A stretch of DNA of 64,000 nt from Cycas panzhihuaensis (GCA_023213395.1 CM041465.1:70563741-70627740); one strand, 5' to 3'. Shown: positions 25,077 through 37,500, counted from the first letter of the stretch. The notes: a model not told the origin generated them from the sequence alone. Numbers and translations are program-made.

Positions 25077-27432
25077 CCTGTTACTCTACTTAGGATTTGT
25101 TATGTAAAGAGAAAGAATGCTAACAGAATATACAATATAAGGTCTTGCGTCTACCTCTTGATCATCGTCGTCAGTTGTTAGTTTGATATTGGGTTCCATT
25201 AGAGTGGTTATAGTTTGAGCATCTTCTAATTGAAACTTCGTCAGAAGATCGTTGATGTACTTTTCTTAAGAAAGAATGATTTTTCCATCTTTCTAAGTGA
25301 CTTTAATCCCTAATTAGTATTTCATTAATCTAAGGTCAGATAGTTCAAATGTTTTAGCTAAGTCCTTCTCTAGCTGGCTAATTACCTATTTAACTTTCCA
25401 TATTATAAGCATATTATCCATAAAGATTAAGAGATAAGTGACTTTATCTTTTTGGCATTTGATGAGCAATGTTGCATCAATATCCTAGTAGTCACAAACC
25501 TCATATCCAAGTTGCTTTATTATTTCTAAAAACATAATGAACCAAGCACAAGGGGCTTATTTAAGGCCATACAAGGACTTTTGAGTCTACACACCTTATG
25601 CTCTAGATTAGCAATCTTAAATCTTTTAGGTTGAGCTATGTATATTTTCTCTTCAAGATCAACATTAAGAAATGTAGTTCTTATATCGAGTTGGTGAATC
25701 TTTCAGCCTTGTTGAGTTACTAAGGCCATAAGAGTTCTAATTGTGGGCCACTTAGTTGTAGGTGGAAAGACTTTAGTGTAGTTGATGCCTTCCCTTTGTG
25801 TGAATCCCTTTACTACCAACTTTGCCTTATGTTTTTCAAGGGTGCCATCAGATCTATATTTATTTTTATACACCCATTTCTTTTAAACTACCTTTGTTCT
25901 AAGTGATAGGTCAATGAGCTCCCATGTACCATTTTTTATAAGAGATTGATACTCTTCATTCAAAACATTCCTTCAAGTTGTGTGTTTTATAGCTTCTTAG
26001 TATGCGAGAGGCTCTTCATTGAGAGAAAGATAAAATTCTACTAGTTCTAACTCAATGAAAATTGATTCTTGTATCTTAGCTCTATGGGCACTTCAAATAC
26101 TAATTTTTTCAACCTCATCAGGTCGTATATCCTTATTTAACTAATAGGCTTCACGAGAACCTTAAGTTGGGAATGAGGACTTTATTTATCCAACTACATG
26201 GTCTTCATTTAGATCCTAAGAGGGATCATTTTATATATTTGTTGAGAAGGATATTGATGTATCACGAGGAGCATGGTCCATCTACCATTGCTTTGCCTTT
26301 GTCAACTCTATTATTCTTAAATGGTGGTGCATGATGTGTACTCATTAGTTGAGAGTCATAGCTACCATCCTCTGTAACTCTATTATCAGATTCCAATAGT
26401 TTGAGTAACTCTTGAGTGTTCCTCCCCCCCCACCCCTTGCCAAGTTTTAGAATCTATACATCATATTGAGTAACATCATAATAATGGTTATTTGGTAATT
26501 TAGAGTCTAATTGTAATAATTGATCTTCTATTTCAGTAAACACCACATCTCTAGTGATGATAATCTTCTACTATAAAGGTATTAAAAACTTGTACCCTTT
26601 CTTGTCCATAGGGTATCCAACAAAGATGCCTTTAAGTGGCCTAGCCTAGAGTTTATTTCTATCTCCATCTAATATATGGGCATAATATATTAAGATAAAT
26701 ATTTTGAATTGGTAGGTAGTGAGGTGCATCGGTCCACTTTTCATTAGGAGAAGTTCCTCCTTTAGATGGGTGACAACATTCATCTGATAAATAAGCTGTC
26801 TAAATTGTACGCCCATAAGTAAGAAGGTACACTTTTATAAACCAATATAGATCAAGCCATATTCATAATAGACCTATTCATGTGTGACAATTCTATTCTA
26901 TTAGTGGGTGCCTACTATTGTAGTATGATGCTTGATGTCATTATCTTATAGATAGGTTTCAAACTCAGTAGAGGTATATTCTCCACCATTATATGTTTGG
27001 AGACACTTAATCTAATAACTTGACTCCTTTTCAGTGCGAGCTTTAAAAGCTTTAAAGACACTAAATGCCTCATCTTTCTTGGTCAGAAAATTCACCCACA
27101 CTTTCCTAGTAAAATCATTAATGAAGGATATGTAATATAATTTCTACATTAATGATGAAATGGGCGATGGTCCACATAGATCAGAGTATACCAATTGAAG
27201 AGGATGACTTGATTTCCACTAACTATCAATAAAGGGCTATCTATAATATTTGACTATGATACATGCTTCATATTTTAAGGGCTTGGAGAAGAACTTGGGT
27301 AGACCTGGAAGGGTATGACAAAGATCACTAAGTTGATTTATATGAATATGGCCCAGCAGTATGCAAAGATCTTCTAAAGACAACTTAAGGTGTGTCAAAG
27401 TGGTATTAAAAGCAAAGTCTTTATCAATACAA

Positions 27433-27687
27433 CATATGCAATATTATGATAAGCCAATAGATGTAATACTAATTATTTAGGACACTCGAGATCTATAAAT
27501 ATAGATTAAAGTCTAAACTATATACAACATTAGATTTCTTTAAAATGTAAATAATATAATTTTGGGGGGTTTTTACTTGAGAGGGTTTCCCATCTCAATT
27601 CTAATGTCTTATGTGCTTTCATTCTATTGAAATCTAATTTGTGTGAAAGATTCTATTGACTCGCTTGCATATAGGTGTTTCCTAAGA
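27433..27687 (+). repeat. 3' LTR of A, remainder
   Basis: It matches 12384-12622 of the 5' LTR (AATATTATGAT.AGCCAATAG, GGACACT.GAGAT.TATAAATATAGAT, CCATATGCTTGCATTCTATTG-like strings) and ends CCTAAGA, where the 5' LTR has CCTAACA. The candidate target duplication GTTTC follows. Confidence 0.8.
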
Positions 27688-27734
27688 GTTTCTCAATAGA
27701 ACTTATAAATAAATAGATAAATGCACATAAACTT

Positions 27735-27746
27735 TCTTTGATACCA
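27735..27746 (-). promoter_or_regulatory. Primer-binding site of D
   Basis: The minus strand reads TGGTATCAAAGA directly inside the 5' LTR of D (LTR minus-strand end ..TTTGGCA). It is two substitutions from the initiator-Met form. Confidence 0.75.
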
Positions 27747-27835
27747 TGCCAAATTGATTAACATGATCACTATTATAAATTTGCATGCATATATATCAAA
27801 CTAAAAGTAGGAAACATAAATAAATACATTAAATG

Positions 27836-28115
27836 TGTTGGGTGTAATACTCAATTCCATTAGCCCTATATAAACTCTCTCTATCTTTTGTATTTTATAT
27901 TAGAGTTATGGGCCACCTTGATATGTGTGCCACCTTTAAGTAGTCCAATGGGGTTCTCTCACTAGTGGTGAGCTTGTACTATAAGTATATACTATTCTTT
28001 GCTCATAATTGTGTTTTGGCCAATTCTCCAACATGGTGTCTATTTTATACATACTTCATCTTTTTGTTGCTCACCATTAGGGTTTGATATGCTTATTACA
28101 TTCCTAATTCTAACA
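27836..28115 (+). repeat. 5' LTR of E
   Basis: 280 bp, TGTTGGGTGTAATAC...ATTCTAACA, nearly identical to 30779-31058. The pair are the most alike of the LTR pairs in the window, so E is probably one of the younger insertions. Confidence 0.92.
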
Positions 28116-28127
28116 TGGTATCAAAGC
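28116..28127 (+). promoter_or_regulatory. Primer-binding site of E
   Basis: TGGTATCAAAGC directly after the LTR, one mismatch from the initiator-Met form. Confidence 0.85.
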
Positions 28128-28129
28128 CC

Positions 28130-28961
28130 AAGGTTCAATCCTTGGAGGCATTTCTTGTAAACCCTAGTACATGTTATCCTTGTTTTTTAGCTTTCAAGTC
28201 TTGTAAATTTTTTTATGTGGCTATTTTATGACTTTGTCAAGTTGAAGATCATTTCAAGTTACATCTTATGCATATTTTGCTATGGGACTGTTATCAAGTT
28301 TTGAAAGGTTATTTTTTATGTTTATGAGAGGTTGTTTTCAAGCCTATTTTGAAGTTTTGTAGTTGTTTGAAGCATGTTGATGCTGCTCAAGTGGATATCT
28401 TCTCCACATATAGTACCACAATAAATTTGCATGCAGGTAAAAGTCCACAAAAGGTCATGTTTAGATTCCAATTATTAGAAGACCATCTCCATTGCATGTC
28501 AATGGATAAGAATGCAATCAAGATTATTGATAGTAGTTGAGAGAGTCCTTCTTAGCTAGGGTGACTTTATTTTGATTTTTTTTAATAGATCTATAGGTGG
28601 ATAAAGATCATGTTCCTTTTCTACTAATATGTACACTCTTTATGTGAAAAATATTCAAAAAATATTCTATATTTTGGCCTATGCTCTTATGTATTTTTTC
28701 AAAAAAGAGTCTACCAAATTTGGAGTTCTAGATGAAGTTCTCAACTCTATATACATTACAAATGAACACTTCTAGACTACTCTTGGTTCCAGTAATTCTT
28801 TTGCACTCCGAAAGTGAGCACCAATCCTAATAACTTCATTTCAGTCGCCATTATTATATTGCTTACACTTCAAATATTTTTACTATTTCGTGCACCTTAA
28901 AGGCTTCGGTCTTGCGATTCAAGCCCTTGTTAAGGGTCTGAGAATTCATCGATCAATCGTA
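28130..28961 (+). other. Element E interior 5' of the captured gene
   Basis: No coding recognised. An open stretch at 28349-28540 has no motif. The last 150 bases before the ArfGAP start codon (about 28800-28961) have a more balanced composition than the surrounding AT-rich DNA and could be the captured gene's 5' untranslated region. Confidence 0.4.
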
Positions 28962-29350
28962 ATGGCCACCACGGAAGAGTACTCAGACCGTGATGTTATG
29001 TTCAGAAAATTGAAGGCCAAGGTTGATAATAAGATGTGCTTTGATTGCAATGCAAAAATATGAGTTGGACTTCTATGACGTATAAGGTGTTTATTTGCCT
29101 TGATTATTCAGCGATGCATCAGAGTCTTGGTGTTCATATTAGTTTTGTTAGGTCTACAAACCTGGACACATGGACATTAGAACAGTTGAAAGTGATGGTT
29201 TTTGGTGGTAATGGACGTGCACAGATTTTCTCAAGCAACATGGTTGGATAGATGGTGGGAAGATTGAATCTAAATATACTTTAAGGCGGTTGAGCTATAT
29301 AGGCATCTTCTTGTCAAAGAAGTAAATAAAACACTAATGGTATCATTTCT
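28962..29350 (+). pseudogene. Captured ArfGAP-domain gene (AGD8/9/10-like), broken
   Basis: Starting at ATG 28962, frame 1 gives a plant-type N-terminus with [19 protein letters not shown]. After a one-base loss in an A-run near 29056 the next frame continues [20 protein letters not shown], then [14 protein letters not shown] and [10 protein letters not shown]. Two more frame changes (near 29220 and 29285) lead to [13 protein letters not shown] and VELYRHLLVKEVNK. This is the ArfGAP domain, which binds zinc and stimulates GTP hydrolysis by Arf GTPases. Cys 1 and 2 (29037, 29046) and Cys 3 (29096) are present with the usual CX2CX16C spacing. The fourth zinc Cys is Tyr (29105) and the catalytic Arg is Gln (29120). 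No intron-like break is visible across about 125 codons. Confidence 0.85.
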
Positions 29351-30778
29351 TCATCACATGCATTACCTAATTCTCCTCAAAGCGTGTTGGTCCCATGGAT
29401 GGTATATGAATGCAAAAGCTTCTTAACAGGTCAGATCCTTACCATGGCTCCTCAAATACTTAACGACAACAATTTAGAGATTCGACGACAACAATACACA
29501 GCGTCGTCATGTACGTCGACTTGCATCTGTAGTAATGCTGTGGAAGAGGACGCCCTCACCATTGACAAAACCTGCAAACTCTCTATAACGGTGAGACCTG
29601 CAAATTGACTTCAATGGCGACACCTTCTCCACTAGCGACCTTGCAAATACCAATGGCAGTGGCCCTCTCAAAATGGTGCATAAACCCTAATAGGGTTTAT
29701 TTTAAATTAATATTTTATTTTAGCGTATGATGTTTTAAGCGTGCGAATCACAATTATTATTAAAAGGGGTTATTTTTCAATCTAAAAATTAATTAAATCA
29801 TATTAGATAATAGTTTGAGTCGATTAGCCCCCATCCACTTAGCCCCAAGTCATATCACGACATTTATATGACCTCCGACTCATAGTAAAAGGGCTAATTC
29901 CTATTTTCAACTTTTTTTTAGGAGTACCTGTCACTTTTTTTACTATATCTTGAGATTAGGAGGTATGATTTTAGTCCCGTCTATTGTGTTGGATCCATAA
30001 CAGAGAGACCTTTAATTTGGTAGGTCATTTGACATATTTTGGAGTAGTTTTCATGGAGATTTTTTCATTCAAAGTCATACATTCCCACTTATCTTCATTG
30101 TTTCTCAGCTTCTACAGGCACATATTGTATTTTTTAGGCTTCTTGATGTAATGTACCCTAAATGCAGGGGATAACATGTACTATGGATTTATTCTTGGAT
30201 CTTGAAGAACCCATTGTGATCATATTATACTTCATTTATGAGAGAAATCCATATGTGCTACATAAGTTACACATCATTTTTCAATCATGTAAGAATTTTT
30301 AATGCTGGTTATTTTTTGCCCATGGTGGTAAGTCGATAGCCCAGTGAGGCATCTTTTTAGCCTATATGGCATGTTTGAGGCCATAGTTCCATTGTATTTC
30401 TAGCCAATAGATGCCAAAGAAGTGCTAGTCCTATTGAGAAAGAGGTAGGACACATTTTTAGAAACTACTCTTGCCTGCCATGTGCTTCTTATATATATAT
30501 ATATTCCTACTTACACTCTCATATGAGAAAGGGGTGGGATCTTATTCAACTACTCTTGCCAACTCCTGATTAATCCACATATACAAAGGGAGTTCCTAAC
30601 CAACTGGCGATTCTGTTGACTAATAACCCATGCATTCTGGTAGATGGACTCCACTTTATATGGACTTCGGCAGCTTTCTTATTCTGTGCAGCAGCGTTTA
30701 TGATCTAGTAGACTTTTGGAGACTTGAGCTTATCATTGATATGATGACATTTATGTAATTGACTATTACAAGGGGGAA
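29351..30778 (+). other. Element E interior 3' of the ArfGAP domain
   Basis: To about 29690 the sequence is richer in G+C and repeats 'cgacgacaac', 'gcgtcgtc' and 'acctgcaaa' type strings; it may be further captured host sequence, but I recognise no domain. An open frame at 29384-29608 has no known motif. From 29700 it is ordinary AT-rich element sequence up to the purine tract at 30769-30778. Confidence 0.4.
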
Positions 30779-31058
30779 TGTTAGGTGTAATACTCAATTC
30801 CATTAGCCCTATGTAAACTCTCTCTATCTTTTGTATTTTATATTAGAGTTGTGGGCCACCTTGATATGTGTGCCACCTCTAAGTAGTCCAATGGGGTTCT
30901 CTCACTAGTGGTGAGCTTGTACTATAAGTATGTACTATTCTTTATTCATAATTGAGTTTTGGCTAATTCTCCAATATGGTATCTATTTTGTACATACTTC
31001 ATCTTTTTATTGCTCACCATTATGGTTTGATATGCTTGTTACATTACTAATTCTAATA
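30779..31058 (+). repeat. 3' LTR of E
   Basis: 280 bp copy of 27836-28115, ending ATTCTAATA before the AAATG duplication. Confidence 0.92.
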
Positions 31059-31434
31059 AAATGTATGTAAATATCTTACAAATAAGTGTGACGAGTAAAT
31101 TAATTATACCATGCATATAAATTTTGGTAGAGCTTCTACATACACCATAATTCATCATACAAATAATGGGGATAGTACTTAATATATAAGTATTCAAAAC
31201 CCAAATATAGAAATATGATTAACTGATATAATGGGCCAATATTATTGGCTCATTATTTGGAAATTAAATGGACCTAACTACATTATGAATTATATTTAAA
31301 TTACAAATAAGGGTTTAAACCTAATATTACATATGATACATAATAATGTTATAAAAGTATATAATATATAATTACATATTAGAAATATATTACAAAGAGC
31401 TATTGCAAGTTATTTAAATAGATATATTCTGATA

Positions 31435-32998
31435 TGGTATAAGAGATAATTAAAAAATCTAATATGGTATCAAAGCCATGGTGAAGTATTAGAGATCAGG
31501 TTAAGAGCCATGGTTGCAAGCCTATACAGAGCCAGTTGACGAGTCAGTACAAAGCTAGTATATAAGCTAGTTTTAATGACTATTTAAAGAGTGAAGACTC
31601 GATTATGCTAGTGATATATGATGAATAATTTAGAGTATGATGAAGATATTAAGAGCTACATATAGAAGATTAAGTCACATGAAGATGAATATAATAAAAC
31701 TAATGGGTATATTGATTATTAAATTTATTGTGGATGTTTATATTATGCATGTAACACATATTCAATAAACATGCAAGTTTGAAACTAGTCCACCAAATAT
31801 GATCTGATGAGGAGAATTATTGCCAGTTGCATTTACTAATATAAGTCGACCCCCTATAGAAATTATTAAGATCTAGTGAAGACCAACCATCCCACTAAAC
31901 CTTATAATTAGCAACAACAAGATCATATTACATAAGTGATAATGACATCTCTCTTACCTAGATTTTAATCATGGATTTTTTAATTTACATTTTGCTGATG
32001 GATTTTCTTCCAATTAATGGTATTTTTGTAATAGTTTGTTGTTGAGAGATAACAATAAAAATAAGATTGATATGAAGACATGAGAAGCAAATCAGTGAGA
32101 AGCAAGCTAATAACCCTATTAGAGTGAAATAAGTAGCAAACATATACAAATGATATACGACGATGAATTTTTTTTATAAATAAGCTTTATTAATTTATTG
32201 CATGGTAAGTTAGTATTCAAATAAGGGATTCAACCTTAGTTAAGTGTGTAGATTCTTATGATTGTTAAGCATAAAAATAAATTAAGGTTTGCAACTAAGG
32301 TTTATTAGAATATAGATTGAGTGTGAGAGCATCACCTAAGCTAGGTATATTATAGGCCACAAGAAGGTATACATTCTAATGCAATTATGAGATATTATGG
32401 TATCAATTTAGGGATTTTCATATAAAAAGAATATTAATATAACTTGCAAAGGATACAAATCATTTGATGCTTTCTTATAGAAGATCATTAATGAATATGT
32501 GACTACCATTTAGAATGATGAAATTAGAGATACCACAGCACATCATGGGCCATCCTATATAATCCTTTTATAATTCAAATATGCCCTTTGTATCCATAGA
32601 TTTGACTAAAAGATCTTAGTTAGAAGAAGCATATGAAATAGCTAAAAGGAAAGAAGATCTACCATTTGCCTACCATAAGTAGCTACCATAAATCTAAACA
32701 TAGATAATATGTCTTCTATCATGAATTTGCCCTATGTTTCTATGGTTTATCTTTAAAGTTGACCGTGTTGTATTAATTCCTTCTATTAAGCACCCTCCTC
32801 AATGTTGTATTATGTGATTTACCACTACATGATATCAACCATTTATCAAGAGCTCCATATCGTCTATGTGATGTCCTACTCATAAGGATTTAGTTATTCG
32901 TATATTACTCCTAAGTTGTGGTATACTCAGCCATGAAGGGTAACCTATTTTATGTTATACTCTAGTGAATATAAGGAGATTGTAAACATTGCACCTAA
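31435..32998 (+). other. Interior of I, 5' part
   Basis: It starts with the primer-like site TGGTATAAGAGA. Only 28 bases later (31463) comes a second, better one, TGGTATCAAAGC followed by CATGG. The rest, to the insertion of G, is AT-rich without a protein I can identify. Confidence 0.45.
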
Positions 32999-33003
32999 GT
33001 GAT

Positions 33004-33672
33004 TGTTAGATAATGTGATAATAATATTTTGAAGACAAAAAATTTGACAGGTTGGCAGCACAGTTTTCCACCTTAACTTCCACAGGGGGATCTAAGGGGA
33101 GCAAGAGACTCCCTTGGCTAAAGGGTATAGGAGGTGCTGGAACCCCCCCTCCCCCCCCCCCACAAAGAGAGGGTTTTGGCGTGGTATCTCCCAACCCAAA
33201 ATACTGGCACTGTAAAACATATTAAATTGTAAAGAGAATCAAGGTCATTTATTTAAAATACCCCAAATTTTATGGTCAAGATTTGTGCCTTGTATAACTC
33301 TCTCATATAGCCTAATTTAGGGTGTTTTTTTATTATGTTAATGGTAATTAATATATTAGATGTACTGTATTAAGTAGAAGTAGCTGGTTGTTATTATTAT
33401 GAGCATTCTACTACAGATTATATATATATCTCTATTCTTAGATAATAAAGATTGATACCTTCTCTATATGGATGTTTTCCTAGTAATTACTAGGGTTTTA
33501 CCATGTTATATATGGTGTATATATGATGCTTTAGCTTTCTAATTTATTAATTGTATTATCTCTAGTGCAAGAACTTACATGTTAAATTTTAGTTTCAATT
33601 TCTATAATTAGTTATAAAATAGTTTAGATCTTGGTGGTATTTTCTAGTTATTGGGACCTAATTGGCTCAACA
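33004..33672 (+). repeat. 5' LTR of G
   Basis: 669 bp, TGTTAGATAATG...GGCTCAACA. It differs from the 3' LTR by small indels and many transitions. It carries an expanded C-run at 33143-33161 that is only six C long at the equivalent place in the 3' LTR (about 37827). Confidence 0.9.
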
Positions 33673-33743
33673 AGTGGTATTAGTGCTACTTTTATTTTTG
33701 TAATGAGTTTGTGAAGGTTTTGGTGTTGACTTTTTCTGCATTA

Positions 33744-34500
33744 ATGGAAAAACTAATGAATACAAAGTTTGAGGTGAAGAAATTAAATGGTAAGAATAAC
33801 TTCAAGTTATGGAAGTTAAAAGCATATGATGTTCTAGTATACTTGGGATTATATAAAACTCTGAAAGGTAAATCAAAGAAACCCATAGGGATGGATGATG
33901 ATGAATAGGATGATCTGGATAAAAGGGCTCTTGGTACAATATGATTGTACTTGGTAGATGAAGTTCTATTTAACATTGTAGGGGAGAAGACAACAGTAGG
34001 ATTATGGACCTAGTTGGAAGTCTTGTACATGACCAAATCAGTAACAAATCAAATCTACTTGAAGAGCCAGTTATACTCATTATGGATAAAAGAAGGTGCA
34101 AAAATTCCTAATCATTTAAATATTTTTAATACTCTTACTTATCAATTGGCTAATATCAATGTCATGATTGAGGATGAGGATAATTATATTATCTTGTTAT
34201 ATTTATTACTAAAATCTTAGGATAATATTGTCATCTCAATTGGTTTTAGTACTATATATGAATTAGACTATTGTTCTATTGTGAGTGCTTTACTGATGGA
34301 AGAAATGAGGAGCAAGTCTAGTCTTAAAACCTCCACACTAGAAGCTATGATAGGAAGGGGCAGAATAATTGAGAGAGGACAAATCTCTATGGATACATCA
34401 AGGTCAAAGTTAAAAGGTAAGAAGAATAAGCTTAGATGTTGGCATTCTAATAAGACACATTACCTCAAGAAGGATTGCTACAAAAAGAAGGGGTTTTAGG
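33744..34500 (+). pseudogene. Element G gag remnant
   Basis: From ATG 33744 it reads MEKLMNTKFEVKKLNGKNNF and ends its first open part at a stop after GMDDDE (33908). The Gag continues in other frames: LDKRALGTI, LYMTKSVTNQIYLKSQLYSL, HLNIFNTLTYQLANINVMIE and then a basic tail. The zinc knuckle at 34437-34478 reads CWHSNKTHYLKKDC, that is CX2SX4HX4C with the second Cys changed to Ser. This is a Tnt1/Sireless-type copia Gag with several stops. Confidence 0.8.
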
Positions 34501-34539
34501 AAAAAGAAGATCACTTGAGGAGGCTAATCAGGTGGAGTA

Positions 34540-37500
34540 AAATTAAGGTATGAATGATGATATCTTGGTTGCTTATAATATTTTCCATTATCATCATGAT
34601 TGGTTATTAGATTTAAGTGATTTACACTACATGTGTCTATACAAGAGTTGATTTTTATCATACCAACCTCTTGATTATAGTGATGTGCTTATGGGAAATG
34701 AAGTTTCCTATAAGACAATGAGCATTAGTAACATTAGAATTAAAATGTTTGATGGTGTAGTAAGAATATTAACTGAAGTTAAACATGTACCTGATCTAAA
34801 AAAATATCTAATTTCCTTAGGTAAACCAGATTCTATTGGTTATAAATACATAGGTTATGAAAGAGTCTTGAAGGTGTCAAAGGGCACCTTGGTTGTTATA
34901 AAGCCTTAAAGAAAGGAAACATTTATATTTTAGTGGGAAATGCGGATGTTAGCCATACAACTATAATATTAAAGATTGCAAAGATCTAGCTCGATTATGG
35001 TATCGGAGACTTAGTCATATGAGTGAGAGAGGACTTAAGGTGTTGATGAACTATAAGTTAATTCTAACTTACGACTTTGATTTAATTTTAGTAAACATTA
35101 TATTTTTAAAAACGATCTAGACTTAAGTTTAAAGTAGAAGTCACACTAGTAAAGGTGTTCTGGATTATGTACATTTGGATATGTGGGGACCAGCCCCTAT
35201 AATATCTTATGGAGGATCATTGTACTTTGTCATATTTATATATGATTATTCTTGAAAGGTATGGGTCTATTTTTCGTAAATGAAATTTAAAGTTTTTAGT
35301 GTATTTAAGCAGTTCAAGGCTCTAGTTGAGAAGAGTATTGGCAGGCCAATCAAATGTTTAAGAATTAATAATAGAGGTAAGTTTAACTACTTGGAGTTTG
35401 AGAACTATTGTAGAGAAGTCAGGATCGAAAGGCATAAAACCACTAGCTATACTCCGTAGCAGAAAAGTATAATTGAGCATATGAATAGGACACTCTTGAA
35501 AAGAGCAAGAAGCATATTGAATAATACATGAGTAGAGCAGGGCTTATAGGAAGAAGTTATTCAAACAGCTTATTATTTGGTAAGCAGTCATCATCACTTG
35601 CGATAGATTGCAAGATTCCTAATAGGTATGGACTAGACATCTATGTAATTATTCAAATTTGAAAGTTTTTAGTTGTAATGTTTATGCATTGACTAATAAA
35701 ACTCAGCATTTAAAGTTAGACCCAAAATCTAAGAGATATATCTTTGTTAGTTATGGTGATAGAGATGGTGTGAAGGGATATAGGTTGTGGGATCCTATTT
35801 CCCATAAAATCACTATTAATAGAGATATTGTGTTTGATAAATCTCCTTTTCTAAAATTAGGCGAGTATAGAAATTGAAGTAAAATAGGAGTTAAAGTTGA
35901 ACATCAACGGGTCAAGCTTGAGACTTAACCATATTTAGAAAGCGAAGAAGCGGGAAGAGCTTTCTGAAGATGAATCTGCAGTAGATTTATAAGAGTATAT
36001 GGACACTCCTCCACCAACTGTTAGAAGATCTACACAAGTTAGTCATCCACCTAATAGGTACAACCCTTCTATTTCTATTACTTTGATTTCTAATAATGGT
36101 GAGTCTACATGCTATCTAGAAGCAGTGGATAATATCCATAGTGAGAAGTAGAAGAGGGCTATGCAAGAAGAGATAGATTCTTTAGAGAAAAATAATTCAT
36201 GGGACTTGGTAGAACTTCCACATGGTAGGAAGATTATTAGTTGCAGGTGGGTTTTCAAGAAGAAAATAGATGTTGATAAATATAGGGCAAGACTAGTGGC
36301 TAAAGGCTTTTCATAGAAAGTAGGTATTGATTTTCTTTAGATCTTTTCACTAGTTATTAAACTTGTTTTAATTCAGGTTATGTTAGCATTAGCAGCTTCT
36401 CTTGATTTAGAGTTAGAGTTATTAGATGTAAAAATAACTTTTTTGTATGGAGATTTTCATGAGGATATCTATATGGATCTACCAAAAGGGTTTGTATAGG
36501 ATGGCATGAAAAGACTTATTTGTAAGCTCAGAAAATCATTACATGGCTGAAGTAATCACCTAGGAAATGGTACAAAAAGTTTAATGCCTTTGTGGAGAGC
36601 TAAAATTTTAAAAGAAGTGAGTATGATCATTATGTTTACTTTAAATTCATGGACAATGGCTTATTTATTATCTTGGTATTGTATATCAATGATATACTAG
36701 TTGCAAATAACGATGGTAGAAATCAATAAGTTAAAGGCTCAATTAGCTAAAACTTTTAATATGAAGGATTAGGAGCTACAAAATAAATCTTAGGCATGGA
36801 GATACATAGAGATATGAAAAATAGTAAGATATGATTATCACAATATAAATATATAAAGAAGGTACTAACTAGATTTGGTATGGCAAATGTGAAACCAGTT
36901 AGTATTCCATTAGCTTCCCATTTCAAGCTTTCTTCCAGTATGAGTCCTAGTAGTAAAGAAGAAAAGGATTATATGTCTCACGTATCTTATATTAATGTAG
37001 TAGGAAGTTTGATTTATTCCATGGTATGTACAAGACCTGACATTTCACATGTGATCAATGTAATTAGTAGGTTTATGGTAAATCCAAGAAAGGAACATTG
37101 GGCAATAGTGAAATGGGTGCTTCAATATTTAAGAGGCAGAAGTGAGTATTGCATCACCTTTGGAGGTATAGGTAATTAGGTTTGTAGATATGTTGATTCA
37201 AACTTTGTAGGATATTTAGATAAGAGAAGGTCTACTTCGAGTTATATATTTACTCTTGCAAATGGTCTAGTTAGTTGGATGTCAAAATTGTAGAGTATAA
37301 TTACATTATCAACTATAGAAGCATAATATGTTACTGTAGAACATACTTGTAAGGAAGCAATCTAGTTCTAGAGTCTATTGATTGATCTTAGAAGGAAATA
37401 GAAAAAGGTAAAGGTATTTTGTGAAATTCAAAGTACTATTTACTTAGCAAAGAACCCAACTTATCATAGTAGGACAAAGCATATTACTCTTAAGTACTAT

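Larger units (their letters stand above)
18129..27432 (-). mobile_element. Element B: 5'-truncated Ty1/copia in A's 3' LTR, split by C
   Basis: Minus-strand element with its 3' LTR at 18129-18847, polypurine tract, RNase H, RT and integrase, interrupted by C. On the right, sequence passes directly from the start of integrase to the second half of A's 3' LTR. The gag, protease, primer site and 5' LTR of B are therefore missing, along with about 25 bp of A's LTR. No target duplication is visible, consistent with a later deletion across that edge. Confidence 0.75.
18858..27432 (-). pseudogene. Element B pol remnant (integrase, RT, RNase H), split by C
   Basis: Coding parts are 18858-19414 and 25082-27432. 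Minus-strand reading: pre-integrase block HQLSDLCHTLPGLPKFF (27340-27280); integrase core SFINDFTRKVWVNFLTKKDEAF (about 27130-27060, here joined from one frame); RT with WVYKNKYRSDGTLEKHKA and FTQREGIN (about 25880-25780). The catalytic YVDD position reads FMDN (25413-25424), so the second Asp is lost. The RNase H end DANIFTKPLQRVK is at 18910-18950. C is inserted at the RT/RNase H junction, within a VLRYLK-type block. A poly-C run at 26421-26436 interrupts the coding part. Confidence 0.75.
27836..31058 (+). mobile_element. Element E: small non-autonomous LTR element with captured ArfGAP gene
   Basis: 3223 bp, with two LTRs of exactly 280 bp (27836-28115 and 30779-31058), a perfect target duplication AAATG (27831-27835 and 31059-31063), a primer site TGGTATCAAAGC at 28116 and a purine tract CAAGGGGGAA before the 3' LTR. 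The 2.65-kb interior has no gag or pol domain I can recognise. It carries instead, in sense orientation, a decayed ArfGAP coding region. The structure is that of a transducing, non-autonomous LTR element (comparable in concept to maize Bs1). Confidence 0.9.
27747..31420 (-). repeat. 5' LTR of D, interrupted by E
   Basis: Parts are 27747-27835 and 31064-31420; the AAATG target duplication of E repeats at the joint. It aligns with 5519-5966. Its outer end (31420) abuts the resumed LTR of I. Confidence 0.75.

Noticed and set aside
27421-27430. AATACAACA at the right edge of B as an LTR end
   Set aside because: It ends in CA, but integrase coding runs up to it and no primer site or LTR sequence precedes it, so the match to an LTR terminus is coincidental.
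33711-33908. Short intact gene encoding a 65-residue protein
   Set aside because: It is the N-terminus of G's Gag ended by a stop; the Gag reading continues immediately downstream in other frames.
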